This document shows positions 18,701 to 26,160 of a DNA stretch of 64,000 nt, one piece after another. The DNA lies in NCBI RefSeq assembly GCF_000378485.1, contig NZ_KB899971.1:212330-276329 (forward strand), read 5' to 3'. Source of the DNA: Flavobacterium rivuli WB 3.3-2 = DSM 21788 (lineage in GTDB: Bacteria; Bacteroidota; Bacteroidia; Flavobacteriales; Flavobacteriaceae). Below the pieces are notes generated by a model. The model was not told the DNA's origin and searched no databases. It saw only the letters and a program-made list of their open reading frames with translations. The stretch's first letter is position 1. The number at the start of each line of letters is the position of its first letter. A program made the translations under genes and the position numbers.

Positions 18701-18949
18701 GGCCTTATGCCGTTAATGTTTGCCAGTGGTGCAGGTGCAATAGGTAACAAATCTATTGGTACAGGTGCTGTGGGTGGTATGCTTATAGGTACCATATTAG
18801 GGGTATTTGTTATCCCGGTACTGTTTGTAATTTTCCAAACGCTGCAGGAAAAAATAAGCGGCCCCGCAAAAGAGGGTTATGATGATGACGATGATGACGA
18901 AGACGAAGAGCCTGTACTGGCCCTGCCCGAACATACGCCACAAGTATAA
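15767..18949 (+). CDS. RND multidrug efflux permease (HAE1/AcrB type)
   Basis: Proton-driven inner-membrane pump, 1060 residues, of the hydrophobe/amphiphile exporter class. The N-terminus MFKIFIQRPVLSTVISVIIV and LPIAQYPDIAPPTVVVAASY are those of AcrB-type pumps. TM4 carries the proton-relay Asp pair (GIVVDDAIVVVEAV, about residue 405) and TM10 the partner Lys (LLAKNGILIVEYALD). Two periplasmic porter regions separate the two six-helix bundles. The extreme C-terminus is an unusual acidic tail, YDDDDDDEDEEP, near residue 1045. Start ATG 15767, 3 bp after the adaptor. It pairs with the neighbouring adaptor and outer-membrane factor; the substrate is unknown. Confidence 0.97.
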   Translation: MFKIFIQRPVLSTVISVIIVILGILGLTALPIAQYPDIAPPTVVVAASYTGANADVVLKSINVPLEEQINGVENMTYMTSTATNDGSASIKVFFKVGTNPDLAAVNVQNRVSRATSLLPQEVTQAGVTVTKSQSSNLLITSLYSDEKGYDQTFLQNYIKINLIPQIQRVTGVGEVTVFGSKDYSMRIWLKPDVMQQYSLIPSDITAALAEQNIEAAPGRFGEQGNQAFQYVIKYKGRLVTETEFENIIIKSAGNGQFLRLKDVARIQLDALSYTSVSTTNGNPSVGFAVSQTPGSNARDVINQSKAIIEEASKTFPKGVKYTTLININDNLDASIEKVIHTLIEAFILVFIVVFLFLQDFRSTLIPAISVPVAIVGTFFFLNLFGYTINLLTLFALVLAIGIVVDDAIVVVEAVHAKLDEGYKSSKKATIDAMDEISGAIISITLVMAAVFIPVTFITGSTGVFYKQFGVTLAVSIILSAVNALTLSPALCAILLKPHKDDHKHKNFLQRFYTAFNVGFDRVTGKYKKSVSFLSRTKWLVAVFILVAGGGLYYMMKTTPSAFVPAEDQGVLFANISLPPSASMERSTVIAKQVDSIAKSIPEVQNTLRIVGQNFTAGAGSAYSMVIVRLKSWEDRERTVDDIIGELFGKTAGIREASIFFISPPTLQGFGQSGGFEFQLQDKGGHSTAEFYKVNTDFLAELAKRPEVQYATTSFNPNFPQYMMDVNLEKTKEAGVTVNSLLNTMQGYFGGIYASNFNKFGKQYRVMIQAPPEFRKNPEDLNNIFVRNAAGTMAPITEFIKMRRVFGPEQISRFNLFTSIAITGAPNPGFSSGDAIKAIQEVAAEKLPTGYGYEFSGLTREELASGSETIFIFMLCLVFVYFLLSAQYESYILPFAVLLSLPFGLAGAYLFSIIFKLNSNIYLQISLIMLIGLLAKNGILIVEYALDRRRKGMPIVEAAIEGAIARFRPILMTSFAFIFGLMPLMFASGAGAIGNKSIGTGAVGGMLIGTILGVFVIPVLFVIFQTLQEKISGPAKEGYDDDDDDEDEEPVLALPEHTPQV

Positions 18950-18968
18950 TTTAGAACACAAAACAAAA

Positions 18969-20375
18969 ATGATAACTAAATATAAGATACCGTTTTTTGC
19001 AGCACTTGCCGCTACGCTATTGCTTAGTGCCTGCGTTACAAAAAAATATGAGCGCCCTGCGACTATAAAAACAGAAGATGCCTTTAGGGACTTAAAGGGC
19101 ACTGATACTGTTACTATGGCAAAAATGCCGTGGGAGAAACTATTTTCTGACGATAAGCTTAAAGCACTAATTGCAAGAGGGCTTGCGCAGAATGTAGACC
19201 TTAAAAATGCCGTAGAAAATATGGTGCAGGCACAGGCTACACTAAGGCAGGCAAAGCTGGGATACTACCCTACGCTTAGTGCCAATGCCGATGTTACGCA
19301 CAACAAGCAATCACGGTCTGCATTAAACTTTCCTGCGGGTATAAACATCCGTACGCTTACAGATACCTACAGGGCATTTTTAAGCACCTCGTGGGAGGCA
19401 GATATTTGGGGTAAGTTAAGCGCTACTAAGCGTGCGGCACTTGCCAGCTACCTGCAAACAGATGCGGCAAAAAGGGCGGTGCAAACCCAGCTTATTGCAG
19501 ATATTGCTAATGCTTACTATAACCTTATTGCCCTTGATGAGCAGCTAAGGATTACCGAAGAAACGGTAGACACAAGGATTAAGAACATAGAGGTTGTAAA
19601 AGCCCTTAAAGAGGCTGCTATTGTAAACGGAGCCGCCGTTGTACAAGCAGAGGCTAACCGCTATGCTGCCGAGGTTACCATACCCGATTTAAAACAAAGC
19701 ATCCGTGAGACAGAAAATGCACTAAACATATTGCTGTCTCAGCCACCGGGAGCTATAGACAGGAACCAGCTTGCCAGCGAGCTTGTTTACCAGGATCTTG
19801 CCGTGGGAGTATCGGCGCAGTTGCTGCAAAACAGGCCCGATGTACAGCAGGCAGAGTTTGCCTTTAGAAATGCTTTCGAAAATGTAAACCTTGCCAAAAC
19901 CTATTTTTACCCAAGCCTTACCCTTACGGGCAATGGTGGTGCATCTACCCTGCATTTAGAAAACTTTTTTAAGCAGTCTATATTTTACAGCATAGTAGGA
20001 TCGCTTACGCAGCCCATTTTTAACCGTGGGTTAAACAAGCAGCGCCTTACCACGGCACAGTCGGTACAAGTGCAGGCATTAAACACGTTTCAGCAAACCA
20101 TATATGTGGCAGGACAGGAAGTAAGCAATGCTTTGTACAGCTATGAAATGGCAGTGCAAAAAAAAGATACCCGTACCAAACAAATAGAATCGCTTACCAA
20201 GGCGGTTGATTATACAGAGCAGTTGCTACAGTATACGTCTACCACAAATTATACCGATGTGTTAACATCGCAACAAAGCCTCCTTTCTGCACAAATAAGC
20301 GGCATTAACGACCAGCTACAGCAATTACAGGCTGTGGTAGAGTTGTACCGTGCCCTGGGCGGAGGCTGGCAATAG
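18969..20375 (+). CDS. RND efflux outer membrane factor, NodT/OprM type (lipoprotein)
   Basis: TolC-like exit duct of the RND system, 468 residues. Start ATG 18969 begins a lipoprotein signal, MITKYKIPFFAALAATLLLSAC; the longer frame overlaps the pump gene and is rejected. Two outer-membrane efflux repeats are visible (LIARGLAQNVDLKNAVENMVQAQATLRQAKLGYYP and LLQNRPDVQQAEFAFRNAFENVNLAKTYFYP), the internal duplication typical of the NodT family. The C-terminus YRALGGGWQ is the classic end of the family. Last gene of the operon, followed by a strong terminator. Confidence 0.96.
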   Translation: MITKYKIPFFAALAATLLLSACVTKKYERPATIKTEDAFRDLKGTDTVTMAKMPWEKLFSDDKLKALIARGLAQNVDLKNAVENMVQAQATLRQAKLGYYPTLSANADVTHNKQSRSALNFPAGINIRTLTDTYRAFLSTSWEADIWGKLSATKRAALASYLQTDAAKRAVQTQLIADIANAYYNLIALDEQLRITEETVDTRIKNIEVVKALKEAAIVNGAAVVQAEANRYAAEVTIPDLKQSIRETENALNILLSQPPGAIDRNQLASELVYQDLAVGVSAQLLQNRPDVQQAEFAFRNAFENVNLAKTYFYPSLTLTGNGGASTLHLENFFKQSIFYSIVGSLTQPIFNRGLNKQRLTTAQSVQVQALNTFQQTIYVAGQEVSNALYSYEMAVQKKDTRTKQIESLTKAVDYTEQLLQYTSTTNYTDVLTSQQSLLSAQISGINDQLQQLQAVVELYRALGGGWQ

Positions 20376-20432
20376 TATAGTTAGAGAGGTTTCCTCTTTA
20401 ATTATTTTAGATTAATTGTTTGTTTTATGTAG

Positions 20433-20472
20433 GCCACCCGTTGCAGGTAACTGTAGTGGGTGGTTTTTTTTT
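20433..20472 (+). terminator. Terminator of the RND efflux operon
   Basis: GCCACCC (20433-20439) pairs with GGGTGGT (20458-20464), with an inner TGCAG/CTGTA extension, followed by a run of nine T. It lies about 60 bases after the outer-membrane factor stop. Confidence 0.8.
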
Positions 20473-20511
20473 GTGAATTTTAAGCGGTCGCTGTTGCCTG
20501 AACTTGATAAT

Positions 20512-20545
20512 ATATGGCTTTGCGTCTCTGCGTCCTGGCGTAACA
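20512..20545. repeat. Single arm of an R2-type repeat
   Basis: TGGCTTTGCGTCTCTGCGTC and CTGGCGTAAC match the right arm of the GCAAAGACGCAAAG subtype at 3429-3572. No left arm is visible, so this is a decayed or solo copy. Confidence 0.45.
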
Positions 20546-20681
20546 AATTATTACCTCCTAAGTTACCAAATACATGCCTTTTATACATTTTGTAATATCA
20601 TTAGGGTTAAATAGATGCCAATTATTATAATGGTATAACGCATTAGGTATAATGTTGTAACCCATACGCAATGGTTTGGGG

Positions 20682-20689
20682 TAGCTTTG
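20682..20689 (+). promoter_or_regulatory. -7 promoter element TAGCTTTG
   Basis: Exact TAnnTTTG match 24 bases before the TTG at 20714. It overlaps the upstream TTG at 20687 and so rules that codon out as the start. No convincing -33 TTTG was found. Confidence 0.55.
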
Positions 20690-20713
20690 CTAATTACCCG
20701 AATACTTGTAATT

Positions 20714-21142
20714 TTGAATAAAAACGGCACTATAGTACTCCTTGATAACGACACCGCAGCAAGCGATGTTATATGCAATGGACTTAAGGCACTGGGCCAT
20801 CGAAACGAAATTCTTTGTTTTGATGACTCCGAAGCTGTAGCACAATATCTTGCAGATAACCAGTTAAATGTGTTTTTGCTGATGCAAAGCACAACATCGC
20901 CCGGAGTGCAGGTGCCGGATACCCGCAACATGATATTCATGCACGAGTCGTTTAATACAGACAATGTACCTTACAGCTTTTTAGTGCTTACCAAGCAACG
21001 GCTGCTTACAGGCAGGCTGCATACTTTTGTACACTGCTATTACAAACCTGCTGCCCTAAGCCATGTTATAGAAACACTTACCGGTGTAGTAGATTTCTGG
21101 AAAGACCATGTTTTTCCGCCACGGGTAGAGCAGCATAATTAG
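20714..21142 (+). CDS. Degenerate response-regulator receiver protein
   Basis: A 142-residue stand-alone receiver-fold protein. Strand 1 ends in the acidic pocket LLDND (residues 9-13), the Thr of strand 4 (FLVLT, residue 93) and the Lys-Pro of strand 5 (YYKP, Lys111) are present. The phosphorylatable Asp expected at the end of strand 3 is missing: FLLMQS has Met57 there. It therefore probably cannot be phosphorylated and may act by protein contact. No ATG fits; I use TTG 20714 because a -7 box overlaps the earlier TTG. It stands alone between the efflux operon and repeats; no kinase is nearby. Confidence 0.6.
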   Translation: MNKNGTIVLLDNDTAASDVICNGLKALGHRNEILCFDDSEAVAQYLADNQLNVFLLMQSTTSPGVQVPDTRNMIFMHESFNTDNVPYSFLVLTKQRLLTGRLHTFVHCYYKPAALSHVIETLTGVVDFWKDHVFPPRVEQHN

Positions 21143-21212
21143 ATTAGAATTATACTATATACTCATGATGTAAAATATTAGATATGCCCTTTAATAGTTG
21201 GCTCAATCTTAA

Positions 21213-21350
21213 TTTACCACAAGGTTCACCAGGATTTCACGAAGATCACAAAGTTTACGCTTCGCTTTTAAGAACACGGGGCTGTGCCCTCCACGATTAT
21301 AGTTCCTGCCTTGTGTCCTTCGTGAAATCCTGGTAAACCTTGTGGTTAAA
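21213..21350. repeat. Foldback repeat, R2
   Basis: Left arm TTACCACAAGGTTCACCAGG then ATTTCACGAAGATCACAAAG; right arm CCTTGTGTCCTTCGTGAAAT then CCTGGTAAACCTTGTGGTTA. The arms of about 40 bp pair with few mismatches around a loop of about 50 bp. Confidence 0.75.
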
Positions 21351-21403
21351 TGCGGATCAATATAACAGCTGCACATAGTGCGGCTTTTTTTTATGTCCTT
21401 ACT

Positions 21404-21445
21404 CCTCCCAATAGCTATCGGGAGGCTCCAAAGAGGAGGGTGCAG
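21404..21445. repeat. Partial R1 repeat with TAGCTA palindrome
   Basis: CCTCCCAATAGCTATCGGGA forms a hairpin with one mismatch, followed by GGCTCCAAAGAGGAGGGTGC. It is a decayed relative of the CCCGATAGCTATCGGG palindromes elsewhere. Confidence 0.5.
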
Positions 21446-21505
21446 CTACACCCAAATGTCTTTAGTTATAGATTAGCCTTAGTATACCCTATTCTTAGCA
21501 GAAGG

Positions 21506-21710
21506 TTTTACCACAAAGTTCACGAGGATTTCACGAAGGACACAAGGTGATGGTAAGCACACGTATATTCCGCCGTAGGCGGTGGGACACTAAGCTATTA
21601 CGTAAAGCCTTGTGTTCTTCAATCCTGATCATCGGGATTGTTATCTTTATTTAAATGTTACGCTTATCTTTGTGTGCTTTGTGAAAAACCTCGTGTGCTT
21701 TGTGGTAAAA
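21506..21710. repeat. Foldback repeat, R2, same core as 13720
   Basis: Begins TTTTACCACAAAGTTCACGA and ends CGTGTGCTTTGTGGTAAAA. The core contains CCGCCGTAGGCGG, ACGTAAAGCCTTGTGTTCT and CAATCCTGATCATCGGGATT, shared with the 13720 copy. Confidence 0.75.
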
Positions 21711-21768
21711 TAATTGAAGTCTGTAAATAAAACTATCTTATATTTATAAAGTATATTAATTGTAAACA

Positions 21769-22497
21769 ATGAAATCATATTTTATAATAATTTCCCTCTT
21801 AAGCTGCCTGATGTTAGCCAATTGCGGTAAAGAAAAACCACTGGAAAAAGCAGAAATTGAATCAGTAGCCCAAAGGCCATTAGCATCTGAACTGGACACG
21901 TTTTACCTGGGCGGCAAACTTGTTAGGGTTGAAAAGATTGAAAAATCAGATTTTGAGGAGGTTGATGCTACTCCAGCCATAGATACATCTGAAACTAAAA
22001 ACCTGCAAAGGGACAGTGACAAAGTACAACGAACGGGCGATACACTGCAAATAAAAACCGCTGCTAAGAATGTGTTTATTGTAAATAACGACAGCGATAC
22101 CGATGAGTATGCCCAGTATACTTATATGGGTTATAATAAAGCTATAGACCAGTATTTGGTTTTTGGCGGTTTTTACGAATGGCACAATTACCTGCTTATA
22201 GATGCTAAAACAGGCAGCCAAACGGTGCTTTGGGGTAAACCTGTAGTATCGCCAAACGGTAAATATATTGTGAGCGGCAATACCGACCTTGTAGCGCAGT
22301 TTACAGATAATGGCATTCAGTTATTTGAAAGCGGTAATGCACCAAAAGTAATAGGCGAAAAAATATTACAGCTTTGGGGGCCCGAAGAAATACGGTGGAG
22401 TAATGATACTACTTTATTTGTAAAGGCTAATGTATCCGATGAAAAGTCGCCCGACCTGGAGGTTACAAGGTATTTTAAGCTGAAGCTGGGATTGTAG
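21769..22497 (+). CDS. Lipoprotein, unknown function
   Basis: 242 residues, not recognised. The N-terminus MKSYFIIISLLSCLMLANC is a lipoprotein signal with lipidated Cys19. A low-complexity, charged linker (about residues 20-95, with TSETKNLQRDSDKVQRTGD) precedes a C-terminal region with repeating Trp/Tyr/Gly turns (YTYMGYNKAIDQYLVFGGFY, TGSQTVLWGKPVVSPNGKY). That region looks like two or three blades of a beta-propeller-type or similar beta fold. It is probably periplasmic-face or outer-membrane anchored. ATG start at 21769. The downstream small membrane protein gene has its own promoter at the stop codon. Confidence 0.75.
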   Translation: MKSYFIIISLLSCLMLANCGKEKPLEKAEIESVAQRPLASELDTFYLGGKLVRVEKIEKSDFEEVDATPAIDTSETKNLQRDSDKVQRTGDTLQIKTAAKNVFIVNNDSDTDEYAQYTYMGYNKAIDQYLVFGGFYEWHNYLLIDAKTGSQTVLWGKPVVSPNGKYIVSGNTDLVAQFTDNGIQLFESGNAPKVIGEKILQLWGPEEIRWSNDTTLFVKANVSDEKSPDLEVTRYFKLKLGL

Positions 22498-22514
22498 GTT
22501 GTATCTTTCGTAGT

Positions 22515-22522
22515 TACCTTTG
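22515..22522 (+). promoter_or_regulatory. -7 promoter element TACCTTTG
   Basis: Exact TAnnTTTG match 36 bases before ATG 22559; an ATTG 20 bases upstream, at the end of the lipoprotein gene, could be the -33 element. Confidence 0.5.
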
Positions 22523-22558
22523 CTTCCAACAAACCTATCATAACTTATTTGAAATTTA

Positions 22559-22912
22559 ATGGCATCAGTTCATCCAAATTATATAAAAGCATCTGACTTA
22601 TTATTAATAAATACAGTTCTAACTATACCTAACGTTTTTCTTTCGCCAAGAAATTTCGCTACTCCGCTTGCGATTTCTGTTCTCATAGCTGTTATCGTAT
22701 TTCAAATAGTTATAGCTATCGCTATAAGAAATGGCGTAGCGTGGATTAAATATCTTATTTTAGTTCTTTTCTTAATAGGGCTTTTTGAAATATCTACCTT
22801 TGTTAAGATTTTTTTAGAAACACCAATTATTGGAGTAATCAATATAATTCAAACTTTACTCCAAATTGCTGCAATAGTTTTGCTTTTTAAAATACAATCG
22901 AAAAATATTTAA
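22559..22912 (+). CDS. Small multi-spanning membrane protein, unknown function
   Basis: 117 residues with about four hydrophobic segments (LLLINTVLTIPNVFL, ISVLIAVIVFQIVIAIAI, YLILVLFLIGLFEI, IIQTLLQIAAIVLLF) and a positively charged C-terminus (KIQSKNI). It has no catalytic motif that I can see and I do not recognise the family. The segment count suggests an inner-membrane bundle with both ends cytosolic. The promoter at 22515 implies separate expression from the lipoprotein gene. ATG start. Confidence 0.65.
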   Translation: MASVHPNYIKASDLLLINTVLTIPNVFLSPRNFATPLAISVLIAVIVFQIVIAIAIRNGVAWIKYLILVLFLIGLFEISTFVKIFLETPIIGVINIIQTLLQIAAIVLLFKIQSKNI

Positions 22913-23049
22913 ACTGAATATCTGTTGATAATATTTTCATATAAATGTAGTATTATTTTCTTCTATTAATTATATTGCGCCTGTTAAACTATCAGGTGGA
23001 ACATCTTTATTTTACAAAATAGGTATATAGCTTTTCTTCTTGAAAGTAT

Positions 23050-23156
23050 GCATAGAAAATGAATTTTACACATAGTTTAGAGAAGCGGAGCTTCAAACTA
23101 TGGATACTATGCAAACTTTAACGGCATTTTTGCTATGAATTCTATGTGGTAAAATA
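23050..23156. repeat. Inverted repeat upstream of the radical SAM gene
   Basis: Outer arms CATAGAAAATGAATTTTACA and CTATGAATTCTATGTGG pair loosely. Inside, CATAGTTT-AGA-GAAGC (23071-23086) pairs with GCTTC-AAACTATG (to 23102) as a compact hairpin. The CTATGTGGTAAAA end recalls the R2 ends. The rest of the 22913-23200 gap shows nothing further. Confidence 0.45.
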
Positions 23157-23200
23157 TTCAAACTAAAGATGTGTCAACTCAATATCTAAAAGGAGCAGCT

Positions 23201-24253
23201 ATGGGAACGGAGAAGATAAAAGGGCAGGGTGCGGTTACAAATATCCATAATCATTTTGAAAAGTTTCGTTACGAAAAATCCATCTATGATGATGATTTTG
23301 AAGAGAAGGTGGCGAAGACTGAGATACTGGAGGTATTTCCAAAAACAATTGTGAATCCGGTTAAAAGCCCCGATCTGCACATGGCATACAGCATGAACCC
23401 TTATCAGGGGTGCGAGCATGGCTGTGCTTACTGTTTTGCCCGCCCCACGCACGAATACTGGGGTTTTAGTGCGGGTATTGACTTTGAGCGCAAAATAATG
23501 GTAAAGAAAAATGCCCCGCAATTGCTGGAACAGTTCTTTAAAAAGCGTGGGTATAAGCCCGAGCCCATTTTACTATCGGGCAATACAGATTGTTACCAGC
23601 CCATAGAACGCAAAATGCAGATTACAAGAAAGTTACTACAGGTGTTTTTAGACTACCGGCATCCGGTAGATATCCTTACCAAGAATGCCCTTGTGCTTCG
23701 CGACATCGACATCCTGAAACAACTGGCTGAAAAAAATCTTGTATCGGTATCGTTAAGCATCCCCACCATAAACGAAGAGTTACGCCGCAAGCTGGAACCC
23801 CGCACATCATCTGTAAACAATAAGTTGCAGGCTATAGAAACCCTCTCTCAAAACGGCATACCGGTGCATATTATGGTGGCACCTATAATTCCGGGGTTAA
23901 ACAGCGACGAGATTTTGCCTATAGTAAAAGAGATCGCTGCCCGTGGTGCAACGAGTTTTGGGTATACGCTCGTCAGGCTAAACGATACGGTAGAACCCAT
24001 ATTCATCGACTGGCTTAACGAGCATTACCCCGACCGTAAAGACAAGGTGCTTAACCATATTGCAAGTATGCACGGCGGCAAGCTGGGCGAAAAAAACGTA
24101 GCCAAGCGCAGAAAAGGCGAGGGCAATATTGCCGATATGATACACAACACGTTTCGCATTGGGCGGCAAAAGTTTTTTACCAACCAGGGTATCATGCCGC
24201 TTGCAACCCACCTTTTTGACGGGACAAAAGGCGAACAGCTTAGTTTGTTTTAA
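23201..24253 (+). CDS. PA0069 family radical SAM protein
   Basis: A 350-residue radical SAM enzyme of the PA0069/SplB-like group. The iron-sulfur motif is CEHGCAYC (CxxxCxxC) near residue 75, followed by FARPTHEY as in the family. The N-terminal KGQGAVTNIHNHFE corresponds to the family's KGRGA-N-NRF start. SAM-binding segments (PILLSGNTDCYQPIERK, LTKNALVLRDIDIL, PVHIMVAPIIPGLN) follow. The chemical role of the family is not established to my knowledge. I choose ATG 23201, preceded by AGGAG at good spacing, over GTG 23171, which is also possible. The next 1.9 kb is tandem repeat. Confidence 0.9.
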   Translation: MGTEKIKGQGAVTNIHNHFEKFRYEKSIYDDDFEEKVAKTEILEVFPKTIVNPVKSPDLHMAYSMNPYQGCEHGCAYCFARPTHEYWGFSAGIDFERKIMVKKNAPQLLEQFFKKRGYKPEPILLSGNTDCYQPIERKMQITRKLLQVFLDYRHPVDILTKNALVLRDIDILKQLAEKNLVSVSLSIPTINEELRRKLEPRTSSVNNKLQAIETLSQNGIPVHIMVAPIIPGLNSDEILPIVKEIAARGATSFGYTLVRLNDTVEPIFIDWLNEHYPDRKDKVLNHIASMHGGKLGEKNVAKRRKGEGNIADMIHNTFRIGRQKFFTNQGIMPLATHLFDGTKGEQLSLF

Positions 24254-24307
24254 AGAGCGTGGAACGTGTGGATACAGATACTTGTGTGGTTTATAATATA
24301 TTATGAA

Positions 24308-25960
24308 TAACACACCCCCAACCCCTCTCAAGAGGGGAGCCAGCCCCAACGCTGGAAATATCCTGGATAAATGGGGTTTAAGGTATGAGTGAAGCTGTTC
24401 CCCTCTTGAGAGGGGTTAGGGGTGTGTTACAGATAACTTTTTTTGTAATCTTACTGTCCCCCTTAATAATTAGATTGCTTCATTCCTCGCAATGACAGCA
24501 ACGGAAACAGTAGTGAGCCCCGGCGGGGCGATATGTTTATAGCAATCAGGTTATCCGTATACGATTGAGCCCCGGAGGAGCTCACGATTCTCTGCTTTCA
24601 AATTTTTTGTAGGAAACATTATTAAAGTAACACACCCCCAACCCCTCTCAAGAGGGGAGCCAGCCCCAACGCTGGAAATATCCTGAATAACTAACCACTG
24701 TAAATATCCTGGATAAAATTGGGTTTAAGGTATGAGTGAAGCTGTTCCCCTCTTGAGAGGGGTTAGGGGTGTGTTACAGATAACTTTTTTTGTAATCTTA
24801 CTGTCCCCCCTTAATAATTAGATTGCTTCGTGCCACGCAATTACAGCAACGGAAACAGTATGTGAACCCCGGCGGGGCGGTATGTTTATAGCAATCAGCT
24901 TATCCGTATAGATTGAGCTCCGGATTCTCTGCTTTCAAATTTTTTGTAGGAAACATTATTAAAGTAACACACCTCCAACCCCTCTCAAGAGGGGAGCCTG
25001 CCCCCAACGCCGGAAATATCATTAATAAAATGCGGTCTAAAGGTATGAGTGAAGCTGTTCCCCTCTTGAGAGGGGTTAGGGGTGTGTTACAGATAACTTT
25101 TTTGTAATCTTACTCTCCCCACTTAATAATTAGATTGCTTCGTGCCTCGCTATGACAGCGACGGAAACAGTAATGAGCCCCGGCGGGGCGGTATGTTTAT
25201 AGCAATCAGCTTATCCGTATACGATTAAGCCCCGGAGGAGCTCAGGATTCTCTGCTTTCAAATTTTTTGTAGGAAACATTATTAAAGTAACACACCCCCA
25301 ACCCCTCTCAAGAGGGGAGCCTGCCCCCAACGCCGGAAATATCCTGAATAACTAACCACTGTAAATATCATTAATAAAATGCGTTCTAAAGGTATGAGTG
25401 AAGCTGTTCCCCTCTTGAGAGGGGTTAGGGGTGTGTTACAGATAACTTTTTTTGTGATCTTACTGTTTTCCTGCCTTAATAATTAGATTGCTTCGTTCCT
25501 CGCTATGACAGCAACGGAAACAGCATGTGAACCCCGGCGGGGCGGTATGTTTATAGCAATCAGCTTATCCGTATACGATTGAGCTCCGGAGGAGCTCAGG
25601 ATTCTCTGCTTTCAAATTTATTAAAGTAACACACCCCCAACCCCTCTCAAGAGGGGAGCCAGCCCCAACACCGGAAATATCCTGAAAACTGTGTTGCTTA
25701 AAAGTCTGAGTGAAGCTGTTCCCCTCTTGAGAGGGGTTAGGGGTGTGTTACAGATAACTTTTTTGTGATCTTACTGTTTTCCTGCCTTAATAATTAGATT
25801 GCTTCGTTCCTCGCTATGACAGCGACGGAAACAGTAATGAGCCCCGGCGGGGCGGTATGTTTATAGCAATCATGTTATCCGTATACGATTGAGCTCCGGA
25901 GGAGCGGCATATAATTCCGCTCCTCCGGAGCTCAGGATTCTGCTTTCAAATTTCTATAAA
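24308..25960. repeat. Five-unit tandem array of about 330 bp repeats with A-B-A-B-A order
   Basis: The conserved CACACC start of the unit occurs at 24311, 24631, 24968, 25291 and 25630, spacings 320, 337, 323 and 339. Each unit has three parts. (1) An R1 foldback: CACACCCCCAACCCCTCTC, AAGAGGGGAGCC, then GCTGTTCCCCTCTTGAGAGG and GTTAGGGGTGTGTTAC. (2) An AGATTGCTTC ... CGC-ATGACAGC segment. (3) A CCCCGGCGGGG hairpin, a TATGTTTATAGCAATC segment and a GAGCTCCGGAGGAGCTC hairpin. Units 2 and 4 carry an extra AACTAACCACTGTAAATAT and read TGTGAACCCC; units 1, 3 and 5 read TGAGCCCC. Small open frames in it are not genes. Confidence 0.9.
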
Positions 25961-25981
25961 CATGCCGCTCCTCCCGGAGCT

Positions 25982-26011
25982 AAAAAAACGGGCAACTCTC
26001 AGCACCCGTTT
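25982..26011 (-). terminator. Terminator of mntR-mntH
   Basis: On the minus strand AAACGGG and CCCGTTT enclose a 12-base loop and run into a T tract. It is the first terminator after the mntH stop at 26161, beyond an R1 element. Confidence 0.7.
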
Positions 26012-26063
26012 ATATGTCAATCTTAACAGACTATTTTTCTTAAACTTATTAAAACAGGATTAA

Positions 26064-26124
26064 TAAGAGTACACCCCAACCTCCTCATAATTATCGTACA
26101 GAAAGGGGTTGGGGTGTGTTAATT
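26064..26124. repeat. R1 repeat after mntH
   Basis: ACACCCCAACCTCC pairs with the inverted GGGGTTGGGGTGTGTT around a short AT-rich loop. This is a diverged solo copy next to the array. Confidence 0.55.
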
Positions 26125-26160
26125 TATCGGGATATCTGCATGCCAACAGATGCGATACAC

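Noticed and set aside
20581..20964. 127-residue minus-strand open frame
   Set aside because: Opposite the receiver-like gene, which has a recognisable fold and a promoter box; this frame has neither.
24913..25107. 64-residue open frame in the tandem array
   Set aside because: Lies wholly in repeat DNA; the frame is not conserved between units.
24308..25960. Array as a CRISPR
   Set aside because: Units are 320-339 bp with no short repeat-spacer pattern and no cas genes nearby.
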